A stretch of DNA of 50,144 nucleotides. Origin: a virus. The stretch is taken from positions 1-50,144 of the IMG/VR virus record IMGVR_UViG_3300046820_000446. One strand, given 5' to 3'. Under the pieces are notes generated by a model. The model worked only from the letters and a program-made list of their open reading frames with translations, had not been told where the DNA came from and made no database searches. Positions 36,251-45,081 of the stretch are shown piece by piece. Made by a program: the position numbers and the translations under genes. Within the stretch, counting starts at the first letter, position 1; each line of letters opens with the position of its first letter.

Positions 36251-39200
36251 TTTATCTCCTTGATACTTAATGTTCCATCATCCAGCTTAGATAATGTAAC
36301 CTTGCACTTCATTCCTTCACGCATTTTAGCCAATGTCATCTTGTACATCGCTGGGAATGCAATAGCTCTTGTTAGCTCCTTGTCCCTATTAGATAGGATT
36401 AGGTGGCTCATTTGTTTACCCGCCTTAGTTGTATAAGGCGTAAAGTTTACTACAATGTATTCATCTTCCTCAAGATCATATTCTTTTCTGTATAGATAGT
36501 CTACAAATAAGTCATCTGATTTTGGATCAATGTCTGAGACCTTAATGTATCTAGCAATACGGTTATCTCCTACAAGAATAAAGTACATCTGGTTTGTTTC
36601 AATTTGAGTTTGCTCTGTATGGAATAGTCCAACTGTTCCGCTTTCATCAACAAGCTCAACTCTAGCCCAGCCATTACCTCGCTTAATTGATTTAACCATT
36701 CCAAACATAATGAAAGAACCTAGGTCATCAAACTCATTGATTGGTCTAGCTTGCGCTTTAATTCTTGGAGGAATGCCTTCAAGATTAAATGTTGGAATAC
36801 CTAGATATTCGTAGTAATTGTCTTTTTCATTTCCTTGCCTTTTGTTATCAGGGAACGCAGCACCGCCGATGGCGTTAAGAGCAGTAACAGCACGGCTATT
36901 AATGCCAGAGCCTTTCTTTGATGCCTTCTCAATAAAGTCAGCATAATCACTGTATGGTCTTCTTTCTATAATTTTATTTGCAATACTGTCTGAAATAAAT
37001 TTTATCTCAGCTAAACCAAATCTAATTGAATCTTTCTGCAAAGAGAAATAAAGATCAGATTCATTGATGTGTGGAAGTAAAACCTTAAGGCCTAATCTTT
37101 TAGCCTCGATCAGATACTCTGTTCTGGCGTCTTTGTCATTTTCGTTCTTAAGAATCGAGAACATGAATTCCAAAGGATAATAAGTTTTGAGCCAAGCAGT
37201 ATAGTAAGATAGCATAGAGTAAGCAACAGCATGGGAACGGTTAAAAGAATAACCTGCGTGAGCTTCAAAGTCATGCCATAGCGCTTCCGCTTTTTTCTTA
37301 GAAATGTGTTCTGAAGCCCCAGTAATAAACTTATCCTTGAACTGGTCGAACTCTTTTGCATCCTTTTTCTTTCCAATAATCTTGCGGACCTTATCAGCCT
37401 CTGCCCAAGTCATACCACCAAGGTGTACGCATGCCTGCATAACCTGCTCCTGATATATAATAACACCATAAGTGTTTTCTGTAAAAGGCTTCATGATTGT
37501 ATGGCTATAGTCTACTGCCTCATTGCCATTTTTTCTATTGATATAAGATGCACCTACAGTATTCATAGCGCCTGGTCTGACCAATGCGTTAGATGCTGCT
37601 AGGTCTTCAAACTTATCTACACCCATTTTGATGAGAAGGTTTGTATATGGTGTTGCTTCTGCCTGGAACACACCCTTAGTATATCCATCATTCAACATCT
37701 GATAAACCTTTGGATCATCAAGAGAAAGTTTGGAAAGATCAATATCTTTTCCAGATCTTTCTTTGATTGACTTAAGAGTATCGGATATAACAGAAAGTGT
37801 CTTTAGGCCCAGAGCATCTAGCTTAATAAGCCCAATGTCCGCAACTGTATCCATATCATATGCAACAACAGGGATTCTTCCAGACACCTTGTCTTGTGAA
37901 TCTTCACGAGACTCTACTGGTGCAAACTTTCTTAGATCATCTTTAGCAACCACAACACCTGCGGCATGGACTCCTACTGAACGAATTCTTCCACGTAATC
38001 TGTCTGCAAGCCACACAACCTCTGGGTACTTCATTCTAAATTCTTTTGTATTTGGAGAATCAATAAAATCTTCAAATGTATCAACAGTCTTTAGTGCACG
38101 GTTTACTTCTTGAAGTGGCACCATAAATACACGAGCAGCATCACGAACAACACCCTTATCTTTAAAATAAGTATATGTTGAGATTGATGCTACGTGCTTA
38201 AACTTTTTCTTTAAATAATCTTTAACTTCTTTACGGCGACGGTCTTCAAAGTCTGTATCGATATCTGGAAAGTCATTACGCTCTTCATTGATAAATCTAA
38301 AGAACAGCAAGTTATATTCAATTGGATCTACATCTGTAATTCCAAGAGCGTAGCAGACCAATGAGCCTGCAGCAGAGCCACGACCTGGACCTACACGAAT
38401 ATCATTTTCTTTAGCCCAATTAATCATATCTCCTACTACCAAGAAATACGAAGCAAAGTTCTTCTTAGCAATAATTGCTAGCTCTTCGTTAAGTCTGTCG
38501 ATGTATGCAGGGTCAGAAGCCTTCTGAAGCCTCTCTAAGCCACTTTCAGCCAACTCCCGTAGTCTTTCATCGGCATCAGTCTTCGGCACTGGCAAAAGAT
38601 CAAGGCCTTGATGAAAGTCATAGTCTTCTACCTTATCAGCAATCTCCATTGTATTTTCATAAATGTCTGTTCGATTAATTCCAGACTTATTGAAGTCTGC
38701 TTCAATTTCGGAACGGCTTTGAATAAACAGGTTCATATCTTGAAATGAGATTCTACGATCAGGATAAAGATAGTTAAATCTATCTAACATGTCTTTGATG
38801 TTTCTAGACATTTCAAAATCTGAATCCTTCTCTGCCTTTGGAGATGTAGACAAAATAAGAAGTGCTTCTTCTAGGATTCTATCTTCTTCTTTAGCGAAGT
38901 GTGCATCTCCTGTTGCTACCGCTTTGATTTTGAGTTCATCTGCAAATTCAAGTAGCTTTTCATTAATTTCTTTTGGGTTGTGAGATTGAACCTCAATATA
39001 AAAATCTTCACCGAAATTCTTTTTAAAATCCTTGAGAATAAGTGTAGCCTCAGAGAACTCATTCCTTTCGATAGCCTTAGAAATAAGGCCGTTGAGACAT
39101 CCAGAAAGAACAATAATGCCTTCCTTATATTCATTTAACACCTCTCTATCAATACGTGGCTTATGGTAAAAGCCTTCATTCCAAGCAAGCTCTTGCAGAG

Positions 39201-39516
39201 CATTAATATTCTCCAACCCCTTCTTATTTTTTGCTAGTAAAATAATATGGTTATAGGCCTGAATAGATTTATCTGTTTTAGATGATCTATCAAATCTATC
39301 TGTTGGAGAAATATACGCCTCAACACCAAGAATCGGCTTAATGCCAATTTCCTTTGCGGCAATCTGCATATCTCTGTGTGACGAGAGAGTACCATGGTCT
39401 GTGATTGCAATCGCAGTTTGTCCAGCATCTAGCGCTGCTTGACATAATTCTTTAGGTGAATTTAGTCCATCCATTAATGAATAATAGGAGTGAACATGTA
39501 GGTGTGTAAAGCTCAT
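36247..39516 (-). CDS. dnaE: DNA polymerase III alpha subunit (DnaE-like)
   Basis: 1089 residues from ATG 39516 (TAATG overlap, GGCGG site). PHP domain at the start (HLHVHS; AITDHGTL), polymerase core with VGPGRGSAAGSLV and PDIDTDF (about 417-423) carrying the catalytic aspartates, then finger and helix-hairpin regions (GYSFNRSHAVAYS) and an OB-fold region near the end. The replicative enzyme of the phage, an unusual choice versus family A/B. No clamp gene seen in this window. Confidence 0.9.
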   Translation of the reverse strand: MSFTHLHVHSYYSLMDGLNSPKELCQAALDAGQTAIAITDHGTLSSHRDMQIAAKEIGIKPILGVEAYISPTDRFDRSSKTDKSIQAYNHIILLAKNKKGLENINALQELAWNEGFYHKPRIDREVLNEYKEGIIVLSGCLNGLISKAIERNEFSEATLILKDFKKNFGEDFYIEVQSHNPKEINEKLLEFADELKIKAVATGDAHFAKEEDRILEEALLILSTSPKAEKDSDFEMSRNIKDMLDRFNYLYPDRRISFQDMNLFIQSRSEIEADFNKSGINRTDIYENTMEIADKVEDYDFHQGLDLLPVPKTDADERLRELAESGLERLQKASDPAYIDRLNEELAIIAKKNFASYFLVVGDMINWAKENDIRVGPGRGSAAGSLVCYALGITDVDPIEYNLLFFRFINEERNDFPDIDTDFEDRRRKEVKDYLKKKFKHVASISTYTYFKDKGVVRDAARVFMVPLQEVNRALKTVDTFEDFIDSPNTKEFRMKYPEVVWLADRLRGRIRSVGVHAAGVVVAKDDLRKFAPVESREDSQDKVSGRIPVVAYDMDTVADIGLIKLDALGLKTLSVISDTLKSIKERSGKDIDLSKLSLDDPKVYQMLNDGYTKGVFQAEATPYTNLLIKMGVDKFEDLAASNALVRPGAMNTVGASYINRKNGNEAVDYSHTIMKPFTENTYGVIIYQEQVMQACVHLGGMTWAEADKVRKIIGKKKDAKEFDQFKDKFITGASEHISKKKAEALWHDFEAHAGYSFNRSHAVAYSMLSYYTAWLKTYYPLEFMFSILKNENDKDARTEYLIEAKRLGLKVLLPHINESDLYFSLQKDSIRFGLAEIKFISDSIANKIIERRPYSDYADFIEKASKKGSGINSRAVTALNAIGGAAFPDNKRQGNEKDNYYEYLGIPTFNLEGIPPRIKAQARPINEFDDLGSFIMFGMVKSIKRGNGWARVELVDESGTVGLFHTEQTQIETNQMYFILVGDNRIARYIKVSDIDPKSDDLFVDYLYRKEYDLEEDEYIVVNFTPYTTKAGKQMSHLILSNRDKELTRAIAFPAMYKMTLAKMREGMKCKVTLSKLDDGTLSIKEIK

Positions 39517-39722
39517 TAGTATCCGCCCAAGCATTCGTTTCTAGTATGATAAAGTCTAATCTTAGTCATTGTCTTTTTATTTGGTGCATATAATTCTTCG
39601 CCACAACAGGCGGCCTTCATATGCCATTCTCTGGCAAAGAAATCATAAAGCATTCCCTTGTAATCTTTGTATTTGTTTTCAACAAATGTATCAAATGGAT
39701 CTGGTATCTCGTATGAAATCAT
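39516..39722 (-). CDS. Small hypothetical upstream of polymerase (68 aa)
   Basis: Aromatic and acidic start (YEIPDPFDTFVENKYKDY), KAACCGEELY with a Cys pair, and a late Cys. Possibly a zinc site. Leaderless: TAGAAT ends six bases before the ATG. First gene of the polymerase operon. Confidence 0.5.
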   Translation of the reverse strand: MISYEIPDPFDTFVENKYKDYKGMLYDFFAREWHMKAACCGEELYAPNKKTMTKIRLYHTRNECLGGY

Positions 39723-39728
39723 GATGTC

Positions 39729-39757
39729 ATTCTACTAAATAATACAGGGGCAGTCAA
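39729..39757 (-). promoter_or_regulatory. Leaderless promoter of the polymerase operon
   Basis: TTGACT (39757-39752), 17-base spacer, TAGAAT (39734-39729), six bases, ATG 39722. The -35 forms part of the terminator stem/loop just upstream, as at 10863-10912. Confidence 0.65.
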
Positions 39758-39770
39758 TAGACTGCCCCTG
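39745..39770 (-). terminator. Perfect hairpin terminator after the SSB-like gene
   Basis: An 11-base-pair perfect stem, CAGGGGCAGTC with its complement, and a four-base loop, flanked by AT-rich sequence. It ends the SSB-like transcript before the polymerase promoter. Confidence 0.75.
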
Positions 39771-39782
39771 CTATTTAGTTAT

Positions 39783-40454
39783 TTACCAATCTACGCTGCT
39801 GCTAGAAGCAGAAGGCTCTTCTGCTTGTCCGCCCTCACCAGCAAAGAAAGCTTCTTGCTCTGTGTATGGCAAGTCACGAACTGCTGTTGTTTCAAGATCG
39901 TACAGTTCGAGTGAAGATGAATCAAATGCTTCTTCATCTTTTGCGAGTGGAATAATTGTATAGCTTGTGTCAGTCTTTGTACCTGAACGCTTAATACGCC
40001 ACATGAGATTTGTAATCGATCCCATTTCTCCAGCGTATTCGATGAGTGTTGGTGTGATTGTCTTTCCGCTTGAGCCTTGAGAAAGAATCGCTACATATGG
40101 ATCTTCCTTGCCGTCGTCAATAAGAACATTGATGTAAAGTCGTGAGCGACCCTTCCATCCTGCCTTATAATCTTTGCGGTGTTGTTCACAGCCATAGCAC
40201 TTACCTTGGTCTTCCATTGAACAAAGCGCCTTGCGACGATAGTCTTTTGGATTTGTGTGCTCTACGGCAATAAAGCCTAGGCCTGCTTTTTCGTTGTATG
40301 TTGGTGAATCTGGATCAAGCTCTTGAAGAAAACGAACTTTAACGCTTTCTGCATCTTCAAGCTTTGCCCAACGTGCTTTTACTCCATCACCGCTTGAGTG
40401 TTGCGGTGCATCCATAACCTTATTTAGGTCTTTTAGTCCTTTAACGATACCCAT
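39783..40454 (-). CDS. Single-stranded-DNA-binding-like protein
   Basis: 223 residues. Basic/OB-like core with a zinc cluster Cys78, Cys86, Cys89, His92 (CSMEDQGKCYGCEQH), followed by YINVLIDDG and strands. The tail is acidic and ends SSVDW, like SSB C-termini that recruit replication proteins. In plan it recalls T4 gp32. Located between primase and polymerase. Strong AAGGAG. Confidence 0.65.
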   Translation of the reverse strand: MGIVKGLKDLNKVMDAPQHSSGDGVKARWAKLEDAESVKVRFLQELDPDSPTYNEKAGLGFIAVEHTNPKDYRRKALCSMEDQGKCYGCEQHRKDYKAGWKGRSRLYINVLIDDGKEDPYVAILSQGSSGKTITPTLIEYAGEMGSITNLMWRIKRSGTKTDTSYTIIPLAKDEEAFDSSSLELYDLETTAVRDLPYTEQEAFFAGEGGQAEEPSASSSSVDW

Positions 40455-40502
40455 TGTATCTCCTTAGTTTGTAGTTGATGGTATAGATCCATCTGTGTTA
40501 CT

Positions 40503-40531
40503 AGTATATCATTACCAGCTGACATATTCAA
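40503..40531 (-). promoter_or_regulatory. Promoter of the SSB-like gene
   Basis: TTGAAT (40531-40526), 17-base spacer, TATACT (40508-40503). Produces a leader of about 40 bases with AAGGAGAT before ATG 40454. The -35 is within the end of the primase gene. Confidence 0.55.
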
Positions 40532-41504
40532 TATGGGAAACTGAGTTTTTTATGCACTGCTTTATCTCTTCTTCCGTCATATCGCCCACATCTTTGGCTT
40601 CATGAGGGTATATCTTACCATAATCGTATGATGCCCACAAGATATCTTTTGTATTCAATCTATTTGCAATACTTAGACCAAGCTCACGCCCAGCCTCATC
40701 AGCATCAGTCATTACAATGATTGTGCTGAAATACTTATTTAGGAGTCTTTGCTGCTCTGATGACAAAGATCCCCCAAGGGTTGCTACAACGTTTGGGAAT
40801 CCAGCCTGATGAACTCTTATTGCATCGAAGTTAGACTCTACAACTATTACGTTGCTTCCAATTTTCTTAGCACGATGAATATTAAATAGCGTTTTGCTCT
40901 TTGGCAGGTTGGTACTGTTCTTAAAAGACTTTCCCTCAATTGATCTGCCTACAATACCAATCGGTAGCCCGTCTGGACTATGAACTGGAGTAACAACCAT
41001 CTTCATTGCTGGAGAGTATCCTAGAGTAAAGTGTTCTGCAGACTCTTTTGTAATAAGTCTTGAACCTAAGTAATCTCTTGCCGCTTTATTTCCAGCTAGA
41101 TCGGCATGTAGTCTATCTATTGTCTCTTGTGGAAACTCCTCAAACTCTGGCTTTTCTTCCATTAAGTTTTCAAGTAGTTCATCAAAATTCTCTAAGGCTT
41201 CATTTTGCTTAGAGCTAATAAAGCGTAGGGCTTCAAAATCATTTTTATGTAGCACTCTTTTAACAAGCTCAATTAAGCTTCCTGACTCGCCACATGCTGG
41301 GTTATAGCAAAGCCAAGCGCCGTTCTCACAGCTAATACTAAAGCTTGCGGTATGTCTATTTGAATGAAACGGACAGTACATAAGTAAATTATTGTTTGCC
41401 TCTGATGTTTCATGAAGACCTAGAGCCTTTACAATTGCTTTTACTTGCGAGACAGCGTACTGCGTGGAATCAGCTTTCCTTGCGTAATTGCTTCTGATTG
41501 CCAT
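40512..41504 (-). CDS. DnaG-like primase
   Basis: 330 residues from MAIRSNYARK (a longer ORF starts at 41555). CHC2-type zinc domain: Cys44, His47, Cys66, Cys71 (YCPFHSNRHTASF; LCYNPACG). TOPRIM domain: Glu223 (VVESNFDAI) and Asp267/Asp269 (VMTDADEAG). No helicase-binding C-terminal domain. Makes RNA primers with the DnaB-like helicase two genes upstream. Confidence 0.85.
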   Translation of the reverse strand: MAIRSNYARKADSTQYAVSQVKAIVKALGLHETSEANNNLLMYCPFHSNRHTASFSISCENGAWLCYNPACGESGSLIELVKRVLHKNDFEALRFISSKQNEALENFDELLENLMEEKPEFEEFPQETIDRLHADLAGNKAARDYLGSRLITKESAEHFTLGYSPAMKMVVTPVHSPDGLPIGIVGRSIEGKSFKNSTNLPKSKTLFNIHRAKKIGSNVIVVESNFDAIRVHQAGFPNVVATLGGSLSSEQQRLLNKYFSTIIVMTDADEAGRELGLSIANRLNTKDILWASYDYGKIYPHEAKDVGDMTEEEIKQCIKNSVSHIEYVSW

Positions 41505-41731
41505 GCCTTCTTCTTTCCTACATATACTCCATAGAGTGTCATTAAGAACACCCATGTTTGTCCGTCAAATTCTACCGAAAAGTTAGTGTCTATGTCAAGT
41601 ACCCTGACATAACCCTTGTCTCTCATCTGATGTGTCAGCATACTTTCATATTGATGCTTGACACGAATCATATCAGAGTCATCTAGAAATTCAACTTTAA
41701 CCTGAAATCTTTTTATTTGTTTGTGATTCAT
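41441..41731 (-). CDS. Conserved phage hypothetical between primase and helicase (96 aa)
   Basis: KVEFLDDSDMIRVKHQYE, GYVRVLDIDTNFSVEF and GVYVGKKKAW form a compact strand/helix protein I recall from replication loci of actinophages. ATG 41731 chosen; 41752 is possible. Overlaps both neighbours (34 and 64 bases). Perhaps a primase/helicase partner. Confidence 0.55.
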   Translation of the reverse strand: MNHKQIKRFQVKVEFLDDSDMIRVKHQYESMLTHQMRDKGYVRVLDIDTNFSVEFDGQTWVFLMTLYGVYVGKKKAWQSEAITQGKLIPRSTLSRK

Positions 41732-42959
41732 TATTCTGGAATGGATTCTCATAAATCTCTTTGACGATACCTCTATTGATATCCCAATCTAAGTATAAAC
41801 CAAACTCATGTCCATGTCGGTTCTTTCTAGAAACAACCTCGATCATGTTAGTTCCTGGATATCTATGGACAGCCATAGCCATGTCAGCATCGTACTCAAT
41901 TGCCTTAGACCAAGCAACCTGCGACATCATCGGAGGATTGTCTTGATCTGATACATCGTCTGCGGTTGCTGCGGTAATGTCGATAATTGGGATGTTGTTT
42001 GATACTGCAAGCATCTTGAACTCACGAGAAACATTTCGGTTACGCTCAACTTCAGAGTTGCTACGCTTGTTATCATTAAATAGCTGGTGGTAATCTAGAA
42101 TAACTAGGTCTGGTTTATGCTGGTCAATCTTACCCTGAATAGTTGCAGGAGTAACTTCAGTATTTCCCTCATTTGAAATCAGAATAAAGCTATTCTTATT
42201 CTCAAACTTCTTTTGTGACCATGAACGGAAGTCATCAATATTGATATCTCCCTTTGAAAAATCAGAAGCCTTAAACAGACCAGACCCTAACATGGTATAA
42301 ATACGGTCACGCATATTTTCTGGAGACATTTCAAGTGACACGATCATTGGCTTGAACCCTTGCTCCCAAGCCTTGCAAGCAAGATAAGATGTGAACCATG
42401 TCTTACCACGGCCTGGCCAGCCGATAGCGACGATTAGGTGTCCTGGAGCCATACCTGTTGGGTATGCAAGATCTATCGCCTCAAAACCTGTCTTGATGCC
42501 TGGAGAGCCACCCATTTCGGCAGACCTTACACGCAACAACTCCATGTGTCTAATTGCTGCATCAGCATCGGTGATATCTAAATCTCGTACATTGTTTGTA
42601 AAACGGCTTAGCCCTGCTAACTGACTCTGCATTTGCTCAAGAACTCTAGATGCAGCATCTTCTTTTAGAGCAGAACCACTCTTCAAAAGAATTGTCTTTA
42701 GCTTAGCAGACAAGAACTCATTCTTTAATGTATCTAAATAGTAGCCTGTCTCAGCCTTTGTTTCTACTGGCTCAAAATCTTTAAACTTCTCCTGAAGAAT
42801 ACCAACTTCTGGTACAGCCTTAAACTTATAGTAGTATGACTTTAACCCTTCCCAAATATCTTTATGGGAAGTAAATAGATCGTCCACGTTATCTGCTAGC
42901 AGTGTGCTGATGTCTTTATTCTTACATACTGCAGAAATTAATGTTGCTTCTGTATTCAC
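41697..42959 (-). CDS. DnaB-like replicative helicase
   Basis: 420 residues. N-terminal helical domain, then a RecA-like motor: Walker A GWPGRGKT (180-187), VSLEMSPENM, VILDYHQL (Walker B), an arginine-finger region and SRKNRHG. 5'-3' unwinding at the fork. Coupled by ATGA to the gene before it. Confidence 0.85.
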   Translation of the reverse strand: MNTEATLISAVCKNKDISTLLADNVDDLFTSHKDIWEGLKSYYYKFKAVPEVGILQEKFKDFEPVETKAETGYYLDTLKNEFLSAKLKTILLKSGSALKEDAASRVLEQMQSQLAGLSRFTNNVRDLDITDADAAIRHMELLRVRSAEMGGSPGIKTGFEAIDLAYPTGMAPGHLIVAIGWPGRGKTWFTSYLACKAWEQGFKPMIVSLEMSPENMRDRIYTMLGSGLFKASDFSKGDINIDDFRSWSQKKFENKNSFILISNEGNTEVTPATIQGKIDQHKPDLVILDYHQLFNDNKRSNSEVERNRNVSREFKMLAVSNNIPIIDITAATADDVSDQDNPPMMSQVAWSKAIEYDADMAMAVHRYPGTNMIEVVSRKNRHGHEFGLYLDWDINRGIVKEIYENPFQNNESQTNKKISG

Positions 42960-43279
42960 TCTATTCCGCCTTGCTCTACCATTTTCTTCGTTTCTTCCAG
43001 TAACAAACGACGCTTCTCTTTATCTTTTTCAATCTCAATCTTTAGTGCATCCATCTTATCAAAGTTATAGAAAAAGAATTGAAGTGGGTGACCATTCTTG
43101 GTAAGACCAAAGTAGTACTCTAACAATTCTTTTGCACGGTCATATCCTACACTATCAATGACATCTTGCATAGCCCATTTTTCACGGAACTTATTAATAG
43201 TTGGAACACGACCATACTTCTCTTTAAATAAAGATTGGTACAGGCTTAAAAGAATATAAGGTCCTTTATCACTTGCCAC
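42956..43279 (-). CDS. Probable helicase-loader-like protein (107 aa), GTG start
   Basis: Helical; KYGRVPTINKFREKWAMQDVIDSVGYDRA resembles phage proteins before DnaB genes. No ATPase motif, so a small adapter rather than a DnaC-type loader. The charged coiled coil at the end could bind helicase. Assignment by position. Confidence 0.45.
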   Translation of the reverse strand: MASDKGPYILLSLYQSLFKEKYGRVPTINKFREKWAMQDVIDSVGYDRAKELLEYYFGLTKNGHPLQFFFYNFDKMDALKIEIEKDKEKRRLLLEETKKMVEQGGIE

Positions 43280-43472
43280 GCTTGAGCTCTTCTTCTACTT
43301 CTTGTGTCTTCTCAATAAGCTTGTTCTCAACAAAGGCATATACTCTTTCGGTTGCAGCATCAACTGTCTCACCTTGGCGGACATCATCCTCAATGCCTAT
43401 GCCAATCTTAATGCTCTCATAGTTACCAAGATTTCTAGTAAATGATAAATCTACTTTTACCTTTGTTGTCAT
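43269..43472 (-). CDS. Hypothetical (67 aa)
   Basis: KVKVDLSFTRNLGNYESIKIGIGIEDDV then an acidic helix; AAGGAGC site. Small strand-helix protein, conserved in some actinophages as far as I recall. Function unknown. Confidence 0.5.
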   Translation of the reverse strand: MTTKVKVDLSFTRNLGNYESIKIGIGIEDDVRQGETVDAATERVYAFVENKLIEKTQEVEEELKRGK

Positions 43473-43579
43473 CTGTGCTCCTTTTTAATATGATTAGATA
43501 ATGTCATGTATGCAAAATCAGATCTTACTTCAAGCTCTTTATTGCATTCAGGGCATATAACTATACGACTGCTTGCCAT
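43469..43579 (-). CDS. C2H2-type zinc-finger microprotein (36 aa)
   Basis: VICPECNKELEVRSDF then LSNHIKKEHR: C-x2-C...H-x4-H, a single finger. ATGA overlap with the next gene. Too short for automatic ORF calling. May bind DNA. Confidence 0.6.
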   Translation of the reverse strand: MASSRIVICPECNKELEVRSDFAYMTLSNHIKKEHR

Positions 43580-44064
43580 TATTCCGCCTTCCATACTGGG
43601 ACGAACTTTCCCTCATCTGTTTTAGTATACAATATAAAGTTGTTTTTGAGAAGACCCAAAAGCTCTGTTCGTGATGGAACTTCAGATGAATGTCCTGAAT
43701 CTAATATATGTTGATGTATATCAAGAATGTTTTTCTGATTAAACATATACTGAGACCATGATGTACTATCTGGCTCACCTATAGGATATATCTTAGTAGG
43801 AGTCATAACTTTGCCCTCTAAGATATAATCCTGTATTGTAACTCTGTGTTTATTAAGCATAGAAGAAACTTGAACTATTGTGTATGCCGTCTCCATATTC
43901 TTTTTTACTTGAGAGTATGAATACAGCATTCTCTTTTTATCTGGATAGCACCAGGCAATAAGCTCATCCTTTGATCTAGATGCGCTTAGTACTTTATGTA
44001 CTTTATCGTTTAAGAAGAAATACCGTAAAACTTTTGATTTGCTGTCTCTTTTTGATCTAGCCAT
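43579..44064 (-). CDS. Helix-turn-helix protein (161 aa)
   Basis: Basic N-terminus; YTIVQVSSMLNKHRVTIQDYI is a MerR/excisionase-like HTH at about 62-84. C-terminal helices. Overlaps the upstream zinc gene by 55 bases, unusual here, so a later start cannot be excluded. Probably a DNA-binding regulator or replication-origin protein. Confidence 0.6.
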   Translation of the reverse strand: MARSKRDSKSKVLRYFFLNDKVHKVLSASRSKDELIAWCYPDKKRMLYSYSQVKKNMETAYTIVQVSSMLNKHRVTIQDYILEGKVMTPTKIYPIGEPDSTSWSQYMFNQKNILDIHQHILDSGHSSEVPSRTELLGLLKNNFILYTKTDEGKFVPVWKAE

Positions 44065-44195
44065 TTACCGAAAGCACTCGTTTCCTTATTAATCATCCAG
44101 CGTTTCCCGCACATGATGCAAAACAGTTCCATATGTAGTTTCTGTGAAAATACTCTATCTACAAAAACTCTACCCTTGCATTTACCGCACCACAT
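44010..44195 (-). CDS. Zinc-ribbon protein (61 aa)
   Basis: MWCGKCKGRVFVDRVF...CIMCGKRW: two CxxC pairs, a typical ribbon. ATG 44195 in a TAATG overlap with the metallophosphoesterase stop. Confidence 0.6.
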   Translation of the reverse strand: MWCGKCKGRVFVDRVFSQKLHMELFCIMCGKRWMINKETSAFGKWLDQKETANQKFYGISS

Positions 44196-44995
44196 TATAG
44201 AGTAAACAACTTTCCATCCACTACGCATGAATAATCTGGAGCCACATGAATCATCTGAATATGTGGGTAATCATTTACAATATGAGCAATTGCAAAACCC
44301 TTCTGCCAGTCGTGGTGTTGCATATACTTCATGCCGTCAGACTTTTCATCACACATGTGCCCTAGCTCATAGCCTCTAAGAGTTTCTCCCTCGCCATTAT
44401 TTCTAAGTTCATATGTAACCAGATGGGAAGCAATTCTATGTGAGTGACCTCGAATAAGAGAGATCTGCAAGTCTTCCATGTCCTTGCGAACAGAACCAGT
44501 TGCAGCAATTGATAGTCCATGATGAACATGGATATCTCCAAAACGGCGCTTTGGCAATTCATTGTAATAGATGTACTCGTATCCCAATGAGTCTAAGCTC
44601 CATAAAGCCTCTGGTGTAACCTCTGAGATGTAGTCTGGAAGCTTTGCATCTACATAATTAAATACTCTAATATCGTGATTGCCTAGAGCAGAGAACAGCT
44701 GAGCATCTGGTAGCATATCTCTTGTCTTTGCATAAAAGTCTCTAGCGCCTTTTGCTTCATGGCGCATCATTGGAACAATCAAGTCCTTGCTATCATTCTT
44801 GTGATAATTTAAAAACTCTGCTGAGCGTCCCTCTGTATACTTGCTGTAGCAAGCCTGATCATCTGTATCGCCAAGGTAGTCAACGACATCTGGCTTAAAC
44901 CACTTCATGACCTTAAACCAAAGTGCGATCATCTTGTCATCCTGATATGGGAACTGCTGGTCGGATGAAATCATCCACTTTAAATCGTTACTCAT
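44195..44995 (-). CDS. Calcineurin-like metallophosphoesterase
   Basis: 266 residues. Motifs in order: Asp12 (SSDQQ), LGDTDD (Asp43), GNHDIR (Asn106-His107), HHG (158-160) and RGHSHR (His184, His186). Binds two metals; substrate could be DNA ends or nucleotides. First gene of the replication operon, preceded by an attenuator-like leader and AAGG ribosome site. Confidence 0.85.
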   Translation of the reverse strand: MSNDLKWMISSDQQFPYQDDKMIALWFKVMKWFKPDVVDYLGDTDDQACYSKYTEGRSAEFLNYHKNDSKDLIVPMMRHEAKGARDFYAKTRDMLPDAQLFSALGNHDIRVFNYVDAKLPDYISEVTPEALWSLDSLGYEYIYYNELPKRRFGDIHVHHGLSIAATGSVRKDMEDLQISLIRGHSHRIASHLVTYELRNNGEGETLRGYELGHMCDEKSDGMKYMQHHDWQKGFAIAHIVNDYPHIQMIHVAPDYSCVVDGKLFTL

Positions 44996-45015
44996 TATCT
45001 ACCTTAATATGTAAA

Positions 45016-45037
45016 AAAGTCACGGGTACGTGACTTT
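45016..45037 (-). terminator. Terminator/attenuator in the leader of the replication operon
   Basis: Nine-base-pair perfect stem (AAAGTCACG/CGTGACTTT, loop of four) followed on the minus strand by six T. It lies downstream of the promoter at 45050-45077 and 21 bases before ATG 44995, so it either ends upstream transcripts or attenuates this one. Confidence 0.7.
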
Positions 45038-45038
45038 A

Positions 45039-45077
45039 ATGTTACGCTAAGTGTAACATATTGATTTAGCTTGTCAA
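45039..45077 (-). promoter_or_regulatory. Replication-operon promoter with operator palindrome
   Basis: TTGACA (45077-45072), 16-base spacer, TACACT (45055-45050). The inverted repeat ATGTTAC (45039-45045)/GTAACAT (45053-45059) covers the -10 and start site. A repressor or activator site is likely. Confidence 0.65.
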
Positions 45078-45081
45078 TAGC

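Noticed and set aside
36247-39516. Host chromosomal origin for the replication genes (dnaE, recA)
   Set aside because: They are short phage-type versions embedded between terminase and fibre genes in overlapping operons, so this is phage and not chromosomal contamination.
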